Assembly (NCBI GenBank): GCA_010015675.1
Contig: ML976981.1
Location: forward strand, 1 to 64,000
Reading direction: 5' to 3'
DNA: 64,000 bases
DNA from: Byssothecium circinans
Lineage: Eukaryota > Ascomycota > Dothideomycetes > Pleosporales > Massarinaceae
Shown: positions 11,530-22,164 of the stretch, one piece after another
Numbering within the stretch: the stretch's first letter is position 1
How the letters are laid out: every line of letters starts with the position of its first letter
Notes under the pieces: generated by a model
What the model saw: only the letters and a program-made list of their open reading frames with translations
What the model was told of the DNA's origin: nothing
The model's database searches: none
Program-made: the position numbers and the translations under genes

Positions 11530-14500
11530 CAGTGTACTACATGGATGGATTAGAGCTCCATCTATTTACTCTAGGTGGACTAGATAAATCTATGGAGAAA
11601 CTGAAACTGACTAATCCACAGTACTAACTTGTATAGGCAAAGGGTTAAACGTAGTAGAAAGCTTAAAATCACTCTAATATTAAGGTCCCTAGAGGTCCTT
11701 AGTATTGAGCTTAGTGTCAGTAAAAGTATTTTTAGAGAGTTAAAAGCTATCACATATAATTCCGTACTATAGGCCATAGTATATATTTAACGCTTTATTA
11801 GCTACTATTACTATCACCCCTAACCTGTATCCCCTCCCAGCTCTCACAAAAAAGCTTATTAACGTTGTCATCCTTATACAGCTAGGTAACGGATTAGGTA
11901 GGGTTATTAAGTAGGGTATTCACCTTAGCAGTTAGGCTCCCACGAAGTTCCTTAACGTGCAGCCCTATTTAGATAAGTCCTGATTTAGCCTAGCTTGATA
12001 AATAAAGGGCAGCCTCCACAGATTGTTTAGAGAGCCGATTTCAACGGGCTGTAAGGGTATTACTAGCTTAGCTAAAGATTCTCTCTAGTTTAGAGCTTAT
12101 AGTGGGGATCACTAGGACGTTAATAGCCATAAGAGAAAGCGTAGGGTACTTTGCACGTATGTCTGCTCATCTCTAGTACTGGGAGGGGACAAGGTCCTTA
12201 TCAGTATCTCGTGGGTCTATTATATATATAGTAAACTCATCTAGAGCTTTAGTAGGAGGGGGAAAGCTGTAGGACTAAGTAAGGGCGTCGGCAATAGAGC
12301 TGTATTTACGTTTCTTGTGCAGCTAAACGTTTGCAGACGTCTCTTAGAGGGCATTAGTTAACGTCTTAGGTAGAGATAGATAGCAATAATCTAACTCCTA
12401 CAGCTCCCGTACCTTATTAACCTAATGGGCAGCCTCCTGCTTAGTCCACTCCTTTTATAGGTACTTAAGTTTAAGCCGTGGGTCCAGAAAAATAGCTGCT
12501 GTGTATACTAGGCTATTGTTAAGTTTCGTGTAATATTAGTTAGCCTTGCTCCACCCTTGTTTAATTGCCGCCTAGAAAGCCTTACTGTCTAGAGTCGTAG
12601 AGTGCTAATATTAATCCTTTAGCTTCTTAAAATTACTTAATATAAGTGCTATTAGGGGGTACACCTTAGCAATACCCCTGCTACTATTCTTATCTAGTCT
12701 TCCTTCAAGCCTCTTAGTGCTCTCCTTGATTAGTTTAAGCAACTCTACGAGTTTAGTAAGTATAGCCTAGTCGTCGCTCCCTATATAGTTCTAGAATATT
12801 ACACGGGTAACTAAGTCATCTAGTTTCTTGTAGAGTGGTTTCTTCATCTTATTAGTGATGAGACTGCCATATTAAAAAGCTTCTACGTCTAGAAAGTGCT
12901 TGATTAGGTTGCGGAGGCGTATAAATTATATAGCTTTATTGAAGGTAGAGTTCCATCTTTAGTGTTCATTAGTTAAAAGTAAGGTTGCTAAAAAATAAGA
13001 CGCTAATTAGGGGATTAAAAAGGCTTTTGCTAACCCTATCAGCAGCCGCTAGAGGGTTGACGGGCGTGTGCGGGAGGGCTAGAGGGCGAGTTATCTTAAC
13101 GAACTTACCTTGTAGCGTTGCCTAGCATTAACGTATATATTAGTGTAGAGCCTTAGGATTATTAATTTTCCTCTTTCTACACGTCCCTTTGTACCTAATT
13201 AAAGCGCTTAACCCGTCCTAGGCTTCTATTAATCTATAGGCTAATTGAATGTACTATACTGACTGGTCCCCTCTTTCTCTAAAAGCTAACCTCCTCTTTA
13301 AAGTCCCTAACAGAGGCAACCTCCCTTTTAAAGACCTCATAGTCACTGCCAAACAGCGTAGCTTGTGCTATAAGGTTAAGGATGTGGCCAGAATAAGGGA
13401 GTCATTAACTAGGTTTCAAACTAAGCTTAAGGCATAACACCTCAGCGGCGATATTATTTGAAGAGGCATTATTAAGGACAAAGTAGCCAACGTTCTTCTT
13501 AAATCCGTAGTCTTTAATAACCTTAAGCGTATACGTCGCTATATTCTTGCCACTATAGGTATCGTCCATCTCTGGGAGGGCTAGAAGTATGGTTTAGCAT
13601 AGAAGATTCTTGTTAACAAAGTAAGCTATAACACTATTTAAAGCCTTCTTCCTACGGCTCATCCAGAGGTTAAATGATAAGTGGATTTTACTAATAGCCT
13701 TACTAAGCACCATCTTTATGTCCTTTTTATAAACCTTATACTCCTTCTGCACCTAGTATAAGATAGTGGTGCTGGACGGTATCACCCCTTAATTAATGAA
13801 TAGGAACATGTAGCTAAGGATTCTCTAAAAATGTACACTATCAAGCTTCCTATAGGGGATATTATCGTGCACCACCTATTAGAGGATGTCCCATTAAAGT
13901 GTTTCTAGCTGAAAGGTCTCTATAATCTAACTATATACCTCCTGTTGTTTAGGATCTATTCTATCCAGCAGGTCAAGCGTTATAGTGTTGTCAAACGTCG
14001 TAATACTAATAGCCGTCTCCTCTAGGAAAGTATTCAGATAAAGGCTCTTAAAATGGCTTAATACGGACTTGCTGCCCTAGCTTACTTTATATAGGCACTT
14101 CCTTTTGCCTAATATATAGTAAGCCTGACATAAAAACTAGAGGCTTTTAAGTTCCCCCCCTAATAGAGGAACCCCGTATTTCCACCACTAAGCAGTTGTT
14201 TAGTGAGGGCGTTGCAATTAATGGAGACCCTCTAGCCGCTTTAACGACTAATCAATAAAGGAGTAGTCATATGGGGCTTAAAAGCCACTCTTTAGTTTAG
14301 TATGTATAACCTCACTGTCCCTATTAGTGACCTAAAGCTCTATAGGCACCTACTTACTATCTACTTTAGTAAGCACCTCTAGGGCGTCATTGTCCTCAAA
14401 AATCTCAAATAACGTAGATAGGATGGAAAGCGACAACGAGGGCACCAACGAGAGCTGGCTGCTTGATAATTGGCTAACAAGTAGAAAGGGGGGCGTATTT

Positions 14501-14791
14501 AGGCGTATTTGCGTACGTCTAGTCCTCATTTTAATAGAAAACCTCTAAAATTAATACAAGTACGTATAAATAGGATAGCTAAGGGTAATCACTATAATAG
14601 ACTAATGTTAAGATCTAATGCCCCACATTAACCCCTGTCCATCCAAAACTACATGAAACTATGGTGCTGCACTAAAGCAGCCAATCAGATAACGGCATTA
14701 TGGTTTCATATTCTCTATGGAGCAAATCCAGTCCACCTAGAGTGGATGGAGTGGATGGATCACAGAAGAAATCTATCTATAAAGAACACTA
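11530..14791 (-). mobile_element. hAT-superfamily DNA transposon, copy A
   Basis: The element is 3262 bp, inverted relative to copy B at 27590-30851 and exactly the same length. Position x in B corresponds to 42381-x in A, and checks in mid-element show no net indel. The edges read CAGTGTACTACATGGATGG at the left and, inverted, the damaged mirror of CAGTATTCTTCATGGATGG at the right. Imperfect inverted repeats extend about 90 bp, including GGTGGACTGGAT blocks. Compared with B, this copy carries more T and A at transition sites (for example TCTATTTACTCTAGG against TCCATTTGCTCCGGG), so it is the more heavily RIP-mutated copy. Confidence 0.92.
11795..14406 (-). pseudogene. hAT transposase of copy A, inactivated
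   Basis: Colinear with the copy B transposase at 27975-30586. Conserved stretches visible on the minus strand include the mid-protein KNVGYFVLNNASSN region, where the DNA reads on from 13440, and the C-terminal dimerisation region near 11900-12100. Stop codons are frequent throughout and no open frame exceeds about 65 codons. Coding capacity is lost. Confidence 0.85.
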
Positions 14792-14799
14792 TCAGCAGT
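14792..14799. repeat. 8-bp duplication TCAGCAGT at right edge of hAT copy A
   Basis: In reverse complement it reads ACTGCTGA. It is the partner of ACTGCCGA at 30852-30859, at the right edge of copy B, with a single C/T difference. Confidence 0.85.
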
Positions 14800-15108
14800 G
14801 TCAGTAAATACGAAGACAGGTGCACGGGACATGCCTTCGTCTAGCACCCTAAAGTAAACACCGCCGCATTAATAGAGCACCTTGCTTCCGCGTAAGCAGC
14901 TTGCTACCAGCGTAGGCTCCACAGTTGCTAGAGGAGCGAAAAAGTCGTCGTTGGTGTTTTTGGAGCCTTGGACCCGCAGAGGCCCTGCTAGTCCTATCAG
15001 AACTTTCACGTAGCCGACAAAATTCTTGATTTTGACTTTATCATGCTCGCTTTTGAGGGCCCGGATGTGCGGAATACGGTTAAGTAGCGAGTGGAACTTG
15101 TCCGTATG
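14792..15108 (-). pseudogene. HMG-CoA-reductase-like gene, first (N-terminal catalytic) fragment
   Basis: On the minus strand the frame reads KIKNFVGYVKVLIGLAGPLR, then APLATVEPTLVASC, then VLDEGMSRAPVFVFTDTA. These match the start of the class I HMG-CoA reductase catalytic domain: the ENVIGY/PxGxAGPL block and the CDxGMTRGP-like block. It ends at the hAT edge, and the missing half starts at 30852 on the plus strand. Joining the halves through the shared 8-bp duplication reads FTDTADAVTFTERL in frame. One TAA interrupts the middle of this fragment and another lies near its start. No N-terminal membrane domain is seen, so the upstream limit is uncertain. Known members make mevalonate from HMG-CoA with NADPH. 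This copy is dead. Confidence 0.82.
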
Positions 15109-16268
15109 TTATGTTGAAGCGCTCATCATGTAAAAAGATAGGAACAGTGGGAGAGAATTGGATGGTTTCTTCAAAGCATGACTAGTGAGGAAGCAAGAAA
15201 ACTTATGTATGAAGCATGCAGGGCGAGGCACGAGAGCCTCGAATGATGATATGAAGCCGTCATGGACTGATCGCTTGTGTTCATCCTTATGCAAACGCTA
15301 CCACGGGTCATTTTTAGTCCTGCTGAGTGTGGATGAGCTTCCGGCGTCGGTCTGGCCCCGTTCGCAACCCAGAAGCCGCAGATTCTGGCCTCAGTCAACA
15401 CCTGCAAGGTGCAAGCTGGCCGCATCAGCAAGGACTCTGCTCCTACAAACTACTCCGCTCCTGGCCTAGCTTTGTGGCCTGCGGGTACCTCGGAGGTATG
15501 GATGTGGATGAGAGGTTGTTAAGGGTTACTAGTAGTGTAGGTGTGGAGAACAGGGAAGATCTACGGGATAACGTTGTTGTCATCTCTTTGCTTAGTGCTC
15601 TCTCTATTCCGTGATATAAATTGGCATCTACCGCGAAATATACGTTCGCCAGATTAGTATAAGAGATTATGTATTGTATTGCGTAGCCTTACCACCGGCG
15701 AGACCCGCGCCTGTGCCCGCTTCTCGATGGTTTTAAGGTAACAAAAGCATGTGCCAAACTATCTGAATTCCCAAAGAGCAGCTGATATTGAATAGACTTT
15801 AGTGTCCTAAGGGGTTTAGAAACACAGAGAATACCTAGGCTACTAGCTAATCACTTGCTATCACCAGCATTTTATCTAATTAACGTAAAGCACCACCGAC
15901 GCGGCCACTTGTGCTTGGCATTTCCTAGCTCTTGTATCGTTAATAACTGTTTTGGTACTAGGGCTATTAAGCTGAAAGTTTACATCGCGCACGAGTTAAG
16001 CATAAGGCCTGTTTGGTGTTCTCCCGGACCGTCTGGTTTACGTATTTTAAGAGGGCGTTTTTAGTGTAGAGCTAAGGTAGTAGTATAGTAAGGGGGCTAG
16101 TTAAATTATATATTACAGCGTATTCCTACTCTATATAACTATTCTCTTTTAAATAGTAATTGCTCTATAAATTCTATTTCCCATTCATAAAAATTGGAAG
16201 GATATTATTAAACCATCTGTCAGCGACTAGAATCACGTATTGGGCGTTTATGTTAGGTATCACATCTA
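15109..16268. other. No gene recognised between HMGR-like fragment and mariner element
   Basis: Bases 15109-15620 are GC-balanced and have overlapping open frames of 60-95 codons on both strands without a coherent protein. Some may be the 5' extension of the HMGR-like gene, whose frame stays open to 15294 on the minus strand. From 15620 to 16268 the DNA becomes AT-richer and featureless. Confidence 0.5.
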
Positions 16269-16345
16269 TTATATGCAAAAATCGGTGATATTCCTTGGCG
16301 CCCTTGGTAATTTTTTTCCCTCACTAAAATCACTAGTGAGAGCGA
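16264..16345. repeat. Mariner left inverted repeat
   Basis: Pairs with 19687-19769. The core is ATATGCAAAAATCGGTGATA followed by TTCCTTGGCGCCC. Differences between the arms are few and mostly transitions. Confidence 0.88.
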
Positions 16346-16474
16346 AATTCCTATAGGATCCACCACCACGCCTCGAATATCGCTTGTAATTGGTCCCTGT
16401 AAGTTGAAGCCGTTGGCTAGTATGGAGATACGCGTATACTAACTTTTTTGAGAGTAGCAGCCACCCTAGAGGTC

Positions 16475-17623
16475 ATGTATCGCGCCTACGGCATCTTAGT
16501 GGTGCCCCATCGCCCCTGCCCTGCCCCATACCTCACCCTAAGTACCCGAGGGCTGGAGAATCGCGTACGGCTTAATATTTATCGGTTTCTATTGCTAGGA
16601 TGGCCGCGACAGATGATTGCTGACCAGGAGGGTTGTAGCTTAGGCGCGGTTCGAAACGTAGAAGTAAACCTTAAGGATTATGGCAGCGTCCATCGGCCAC
16701 CTGAGCCGGGCGTGAAGCTGGGGAGACCGCCTAAAATCAGTGACGAAGACGGTGAAGCTCTCTTTGAGGAGCTAATCCGTAGAGGATGGAAGTATCAAGA
16801 TAAGATAGCGTATTAGCTGTGGATGGAGAGAGGCGTAAAGGTTACTCAGTCAACGGTTTCCCAGTATCTCCATGAACGTAACTGGAGCTGGCGGAGCCTG
16901 CGGCCGTTCTCTGTCAGTCGAAATGAAGAGCTCCGAGAGGGCTATTGAGATGGGATGAGGTCGTTTGCTCAAGAGGATTTAGTGTTTCTTAATGAGAGTA
17001 TATTCAACGAGAAAACTAGCTGGAGGCATAAGGCGTATGGGCCCGTTAGCCATGAGAGTCAATATACTTAGGATATACGGCGTGGAAAGACGTGGGCCAT
17101 CCTCCCAGCGTATGCGGTCAACGGCTACCTGCCGTGTACGGGCATTAAGGAGGGCTACTTCAACCACGAGGAGTTTCTTGATTGGATTCACCACGAGCTT
17201 CTCCCTTGCCTACGGGCGACGTACGGACACAAACCTATAGTAATTGTATTGGATAACGTCTCAATCCATACCAACGACGCGGTGAGAGCTGCCCTTGAAG
17301 CTGCTAGCTATCTCGTCCGGTTTCTCCCACCGTACTCGCCTGATTATAACCCAATTGAGCTCACCTTCTCAGTGCTCAAGTATTGGATCAAACGGAACTA
17401 CGTATACGAGAGACAACGGCATAAGGGCTTTGGATCCTTCCTCAAAGAGGCCGTTAGACGAAGCCGCTGCAATCAGTTTGCTAGGGAGCATTTTACCTAC
17501 GCCGCGGGTGGCCTCTACATTGAGCAGGATACACTTGATCGAGTGAGGGAGGAGCTCCGAGCTCAGCGTGGGAGGAACGATCATATTAAGAGTGACGAGG
17601 ATGAGGAGATGGATGAGGAGTAG
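16475..17623 (+). pseudogene. Tc1/mariner DDE transposase with three stops
   Basis: From ATG 16475 the frame holds an N-terminal helix-turn-helix (RVRLNIYRFLLLGWPRQMIA), a GRPPKI linker, QSTVSQYLHERNWSW, and the DDE_3 catalytic blocks LVFLNESIFNE, IVLDNVSIHTND and YSPDYNPIELTFSVLKYWIK. The first catalytic Asp has become Asn. The second Asp and the Glu of NPIE remain. In-frame stops occur at 16814 (TAG in an AYxLWMERG context), near 16946 (TGA where Trp is expected) and near 17070 (TAG). All are consistent with C-to-T or G-to-A change. The last 124 codons are open. Damage is lighter than in the telomere-proximal elements. Confidence 0.9.
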
Positions 17624-17767
17624 AGAGATCCTAAATTCTAATTCCTATAGAGACAGTTTTAGCTACCCAAAAGTGATCCCCACAGGAATCTATATTCCAC
17701 TAAGCTCTATATTACATCCACAAAACAGCCCCGCCATTTATATAATGACCTCTCACTCTCTAGTCAA

Positions 17768-19558
17768 TCAGTGTACCTGCTTAAACCGACGCAGCTCCTC
17801 GTGAAAGTGACGTACTATCCCATCCTTGAGCCTATAAGGCGAGCCCGTTGCAACCATATACAACTCGCTCCAGGGCACTGACATCTCTTTAAGATCCTTT
17901 ACAGTCCACCTCTGCTCTATTGCTACTTGCTGAGCTTGTACGAAGTCCTCGCGATCCTCCTCTGGCTGCTCTGCAACAAGCCACTTGAAAAACTCCTTCA
18001 CCATGGCGCGAGAGTCAGCTATCCCGGTGCCAGCAATTAGGCTGGATGTGAGGACAGGTAGGGTCCTTGTCATTGGAGTTGTTGGCCGGATGCCGGGGAC
18101 TAAGGCCCGAGGGGCAATTAGTTGAGTATAAGGTGAAGGAATCGGCTGGATGTTTGTCCCTAGAGGCCCTGGCATCGCCGACAATCCATACGCTAATTGC
18201 TGTTGTTGTAGCAACTGTTGTTGCGTCTCCCAAGCCTGCTTCCTCATCTCTCAAGCCTCCGCTCTCTCATCCTCGGCCTCTTGCATACGAACGAGCTGCT
18301 CCCTTATACGACGTTTCTCCATCTCTTTGAACATCCTTCTCATCTCAGCTTCTTCACCTGACGACGAATCACGGCGCTTCTTTCTCCGGCCAAGGTTGGG
18401 GTTCTGTTTGAGCTGGTTGCCTGTTAAACTTTGCCAATATTGAATTAACTCGAGAGGAGGCTGATTGACGTATGCCGTGCCTTCGAGTATCTTTTGAGCC
18501 CACGATTCCTGGTCGGCTGGCTGTACAGCAAAGTGCTCNNNNNNNNNNNNNNNNNNNNNNNNNNNNNNNNNNNNNNNNNNNNNNNNNNNNNNNNNNNNNN
18601 NNNNNNNNNNNNNNNNNNNNNNNNNNNNNNNNNNNNNNNNNNNNNNNNNNNNNNNNNNNNNNNNNNNNNNNNNNNNNNNNNNNNNNNNNNNNNNNNNNNN
18701 NNNNNNNNNNNNNNNNNNNNNNNNNNNNNNNNNNNNNNNNNNNNNNNNNNNNNNNNNNNNNNNNNNNNNNNNNNNNNNNNNNNNNNNNNNNNNNNNNNNN
18801 NNNNNNNNNNNNNNNNNNNNNNNNNNNNNNNNNNNNNNNNNNNNNNNNNNNNNNNNNNNNNNNNNNNNNNNNNNNNNNNNNNNNNNNNNNNNNNNNNNNN
18901 NNNNNNNNNNNNNNNNNNNNNNNNNNNNNNNNNNNNNNNNNNNNNNNNNNNNNNNNNNNNNNNNNNNNNNNNNNNNNNNNNNNNNNNNNNNNNNNNNNNN
19001 NNNNNNNNNNNNNNNNNNNNNNNNNNNNNNNNNNNNNNNNNNNNNNNNNNNNNNNNNNNNNNNNNNNNNNNNNNNNNNNNNNNNNNNNNNNNNNNNNNNN
19101 NNNNNNNNNNNNNNNNNNNNNNNNNNNNNNNNNNNNNNNNNNNNNNNNNNNNNNNNNNNNNNNNNNNNNNNNNNNNNNNNNNNNNNNNNNNNNNNNNNNN
19201 NNNNNNNNNNNNNNNNNNNNNNNNNNNNNNNNNNNNNNNNNNNNNNNNNNNNNNNNNNNNNNNNNNNNNNNNNNNNNNNNNNNNNNNNNNNNNNNNNNNN
19301 NNNNNNNNNNNNNNNNNNNNNNNCCTTCTTCGAGGTTGACTTGCTTTTGGCTGGCGCAGCTGGCACTGGGTAAGCTTCCTCTGTGTCCCACCATCTCACT
19401 GACTTACGCGTAGCTGCCTTCCTCTTAGCACCTCCACTAACAACTTCATCAGTATACGGAGGCTGACCCATTGTTTTGGCCCGCGTGGAGTGGGCTGGAG
19501 GCTTCTCTGACGCGTTCTCGCGTCCTGGAGGTGACTTGCGCTTTTTCAAGGTCCCCAT
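17768..19558 (-). pseudogene. Second gene of the mariner element, unknown function, interrupted by a gap and one stop
   Basis: It starts at ATG 19558 with a Lys/Arg/Pro-rich N-terminus (MGTLKKRKSPPGREN, later KSVRWWDTEEAYPVP). It continues into 785 unknown bases, then resumes with ESWAQKILEGTAYVN and a charged coiled-coil-like stretch (RRMFKEMEKRRIREQLVRMQ). A TGA near 18250 is followed in the same frame by 159 more codons: Gln-rich, then a conserved-looking C-terminus (VKEFFKWLVAEQPEEDREDF, HEELRRF). That TGA could be a mutated CGA. It lies wholly inside the inverted repeats and converges on the transposase, so it travels with the element. I do not recognise a catalytic domain. Similar C-termini occur in fungal hypothetical proteins. 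Confidence 0.65.
18539..19323. other. Assembly gap (785 N)
   Basis: A run of N of a size that is not a standard placeholder, so it probably reflects an estimated scaffold gap. It falls inside the second gene of the mariner element and hides about half of that protein. Confidence 1.
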
Positions 19559-19686
19559 GGCTCAAACGGGCGGTTGCTACTCCAAAAAATCGACAATAAG
19601 CTCTATCCCCATATGTTTGAAAAGCTTCAAGTTTTCTAACGATTATACAAGGTAGTTAGGTTGTTATTGTAGGATCTTATGGCAAT

Positions 19687-19769
19687 TTCGCTCTCGCTAG
19701 CGATTTTGGTGAGGAAAAAAAATTACCGAGGGCGCCAAGGAATATCACCGATTTTTGCATATAATAGAT
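19687..19769. repeat. Mariner right inverted repeat
   Basis: Mirror of the left arm, ending GATTTTTGCATATAATAGAT. It retains CpG-containing words (CGCTAGCGAG) that are TpG/CpA variants in the left arm. Confidence 0.88.
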
Positions 19770-19997
19770 TATTTGCGAGAGATTTATGGCGAATAAGGTC
19801 GGTGAAAATACAATTTAATTGCGCATCTACGTCTCGCTAAGCGATTGTGGTCACTTTCTAAAAAAAAAACAAAAAACGTGTCAACTTGCTGCTGAGTACT
19901 ACATCTCCATGTATCGTACACGCTTCCGCCTAACCACCGACCACGCCTGACCTCGCGGTTCCCGCGCAATGGGCCTCTCTTTGTCATCACCACATTG

Positions 19998-20819
19998 TTA
20001 ATTGCTATCCTCGCTAAATCCAAGTCCGATCGTACCGACATGATTCTTAGAACCCTCGAAGAACATGCCGAGTTGTCCACCGACAGCGGCCATATGCTTG
20101 TCGTTCTTGGCCTTCTGCGAAACGTACCAGCTAACCTCCGACGTGCATCCATCGCTTGAGTCCATGAGCCTTGAAACGCCAGCGGCACAGAGATCGCGCA
20201 CTCCCTTAGCTACATCCTTGATCTGTTCTTTGGCAACGGCTGCAGGAGGGAAGAAGTTGATGGCCATCGTGAGGAGAAGGTTTCGACCGTTGTGGAGATA
20301 GCTGCCTTGCTGATCGTGGCCGTTACTAAACTGTTTGGTTGCGTATGCGATTCCACCGTCCCTATCGATGCCTGTCTGGTCGATTTTGGTCATGACATTA
20401 TTGCAGAGGCCGACTGCTGCATTCGTGACGTCTTCAACCCACACAAATTCGTCGTGTAACTTAATGGGCACTCCGAGGTCGTCCTGGCACTCCGATTTCG
20501 TGTCGAGGCCCATGAACTTCCCCAGTACCTTGATAGTATCCGTAAAGCCGCGGGACTGTATGGCGGAGTCGAAGTCGTCTGTGGCATTCCGGGAGACAAG
20601 CTCGCGTGCTGCTTGCGGATGGGCTCTAGGAAAACAAGCTCGAAGCTGTTCCGTAGTAGGGTTGCCCTCCGTTGGAAACTTGGGGAACGTCTTTTGAACG
20701 CAAGCCACGAAAGGGTCACTGGGCGTGAAAGCTGCGCGGGGGTGCTCATGAGCTGGAGCAGCACGAACGGACGCTAGGCTGGCTGCGAGAGCAGTGAAGA
20801 GTGCTGCGTCGTACTTCAT
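19998..20819 (-). CDS. Secreted protein of unknown function, six cysteines after the signal peptide
   Basis: Uninterrupted 273-aa frame. I choose the ATG at 20819 (MKYDAALFTALAASLASVRA) over an in-frame one at 20864 because it places a clean signal peptide at the start, with likely cleavage before APAHEH. The mature part has six cysteines (contexts VACVQ, RACFP, SECQD, GLCNN, DLCAA, DGCTS), enough for three disulfides. One N-x-T glycosylation site (RNATDD) is present and no membrane segment is visible. No domain is recognised. It lies between transposons 20 kb from the telomere, inside the inverted segment, and is intact amid decayed sequence. Secreted, cysteine-paired and subtelomeric would fit an effector-like or cell-surface protein, but that is inference only. 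Confidence 0.72.
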   Translation of the reverse strand: MKYDAALFTALAASLASVRAAPAHEHPRAAFTPSDPFVACVQKTFPKFPTEGNPTTEQLRACFPRAHPQAARELVSRNATDDFDSAIQSRGFTDTIKVLGKFMGLDTKSECQDDLGVPIKLHDEFVWVEDVTNAAVGLCNNVMTKIDQTGIDRDGGIAYATKQFSNGHDQQGSYLHNGRNLLLTMAINFFPPAAVAKEQIKDVAKGVRDLCAAGVSRLMDSSDGCTSEVSWYVSQKAKNDKHMAAVGGQLGMFFEGSKNHVGTIGLGFSEDSN

Positions 20820-20864
20820 GTTTGAGAGTGGAGTAAGGCCTGAGAAGTGCTTTGGTGCGAACAA

Positions 20865-21834
20865 GGAATTGAGGATTGATAGTGGAAAGATGAAGAAAAA
20901 CGTTGCTAGTTAGGCAGTGATGGTGGAGAGATGGATTGATTGCTTGCTTTCTTTCTTAGTAGAGAAGATGGCTCACTTTATACAATGCCTCCGCCATAGA
21001 TCTGCCTGCTGTCCGCCCTACACTCTTACCAGAGTATCTAAAATTCTGCAAGACATAGACCGTGCCGCGGCAAAGGAATGTCTAAAACATTTGCCATGCT
21101 GCGTGGGAAGACGAAACGAAAAGTCTCGGATAATTGGCTTTGCCACAAAAGTGCTCGCAGGGTGTGTTGTCACCACGCCTCCAATGGCTAGATAGTAACC
21201 TCAAGGTTGAATTGAGTTTTTTCCTTTAGGTTCGCACGGTTCTGAGAAACCACCCCCGAAAGCAAACCTAGTTCTAACCCAGCCTGTTTTATACTAGACC
21301 TCTCCTCTAAATCTCCCTCCTTTCTTCTCTACCATGTGTAAGTAACGCGTTTAAACGGTAGGTAGAATGCGATTTTTTGTAAGCCCTCAGGCGCGATTTG
21401 GATTGTAGTTTTGCTACGCTCGTTCCTCGCTCCGCAAAATAAATTAAAGCTGCAGGGGCAGAGCAACACAGGTCAAAATAATCCCGAGTCCAGGGGCACA
21501 GTTCAATCCAACCCACTCTAAAGTGTGCGTTTGTGACACGTCCTGTTTTTCTTTATTAGTGATACGGTTTTTCTTCGCTCACTATTCTGCCTACCCAGGA
21601 CGTGCGTACGCAGCACGGCCTGCTTGTCTTCGACCATACCTTCAAGCAAGGGCATGGCAGGTGATGAGGCGACAAGGTGAGTCTGAGGGTGGAGGGCTAA
21701 CTCAAGCTGTAGGCAGGGGGCAATGACGCAGTCTAACCGCGCGCCAACAGCAGCTGTAAAACCAAACAACAGCCTAGTAAAAAGGGCCGCAAGGATCGTG
21801 GCAGGGATCGTAAGGGCAGAGGCAGGATCCATGG
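20865..21834. other. Intergenic; nothing recognised
   Basis: Open frames of under about 130 codons on both strands overlap each other and show no protein family features. The first 100 bases are presumably the promoter and leader of the secreted-protein gene at 19998-20819. Confidence 0.45.
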
Positions 21835-22164
21835 GTGTCGACCACGAACGATAAGAAACTCGCTCAAGGAGGTGCCACATACCCAGGCACCGCCTACGTT
21901 TACTACATCGACCCATCGGGCCTCAAGCCTGTTGACACTGCCCGAGCGTTCGAGAAGGCAGGCGAAGATCACCCTCATCTTGGGGAGAAGGAATTTGCAA
22001 TAAAGGGCTCTATCCCTTGGAACCACATCGTCCAATGGGACACATACACGAGGGCGAAGAAGACCGCGACCACGACCAGGGCAAACTTTGAGAGAAGTCA
22101 GAGTGGGGGGTCGTTGCCAAAGGAGGGTGCCAAGGGACGTTCGATCCGATCATTCATTGCTTGA
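21835..22164 (+). pseudogene. Fragment resembling the C-terminal part of an ADP-ribosyltransferase (heat-labile-enterotoxin A-like)
   Basis: About 110 codons are open, with no plausible ATG at the front and a stop a short distance upstream. The fragment contains an STTND element, a TAYVYYIDP strand, GEKEFAIKGSIPW and a following VQW. This pattern is familiar from the later part of enterotoxin-A-like ADP-ribosyltransferase domains, which are common among secreted proteins of plant- and insect-associated fungi. The N-terminal NAD-binding part and any signal peptide are absent, so no functional enzyme is encoded. Identification rests on pattern memory over a short stretch and could be wrong. Confidence 0.42.

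Larger units (their letters stand above)
16269..19764 (+). mobile_element. Tc1/mariner element carrying two convergent genes
   Basis: The element is about 3.5 kb, bounded by inverted repeats of about 80 bp. The left arm runs TTATATGCAAAAATCGGTGA through CCTTGGCGCCC to GAGAGCGAAATT, and the right arm mirrors it. A TA at each side (16267-16268 and 19765-19766) fits the Tc1/mariner target duplication. Identity between the arms extends 3 bp further out, so the limits are good to a few bases. Inside are a transposase (plus strand) and, convergent with it, a second long gene (minus strand). A run of 785 unknown bases lies in the second gene. Confidence 0.88.

Noticed and set aside
15185..15614. Two overlapping plus-strand frames (about 95 codons each) near the HMGR-like fragment
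   Set aside because: One frame hints at a helical EEARKLMYEACRARHESLE stretch, but it lies antisense to the open upstream extension of the HMGR-like frame, ends in double stops and has no recognised family.
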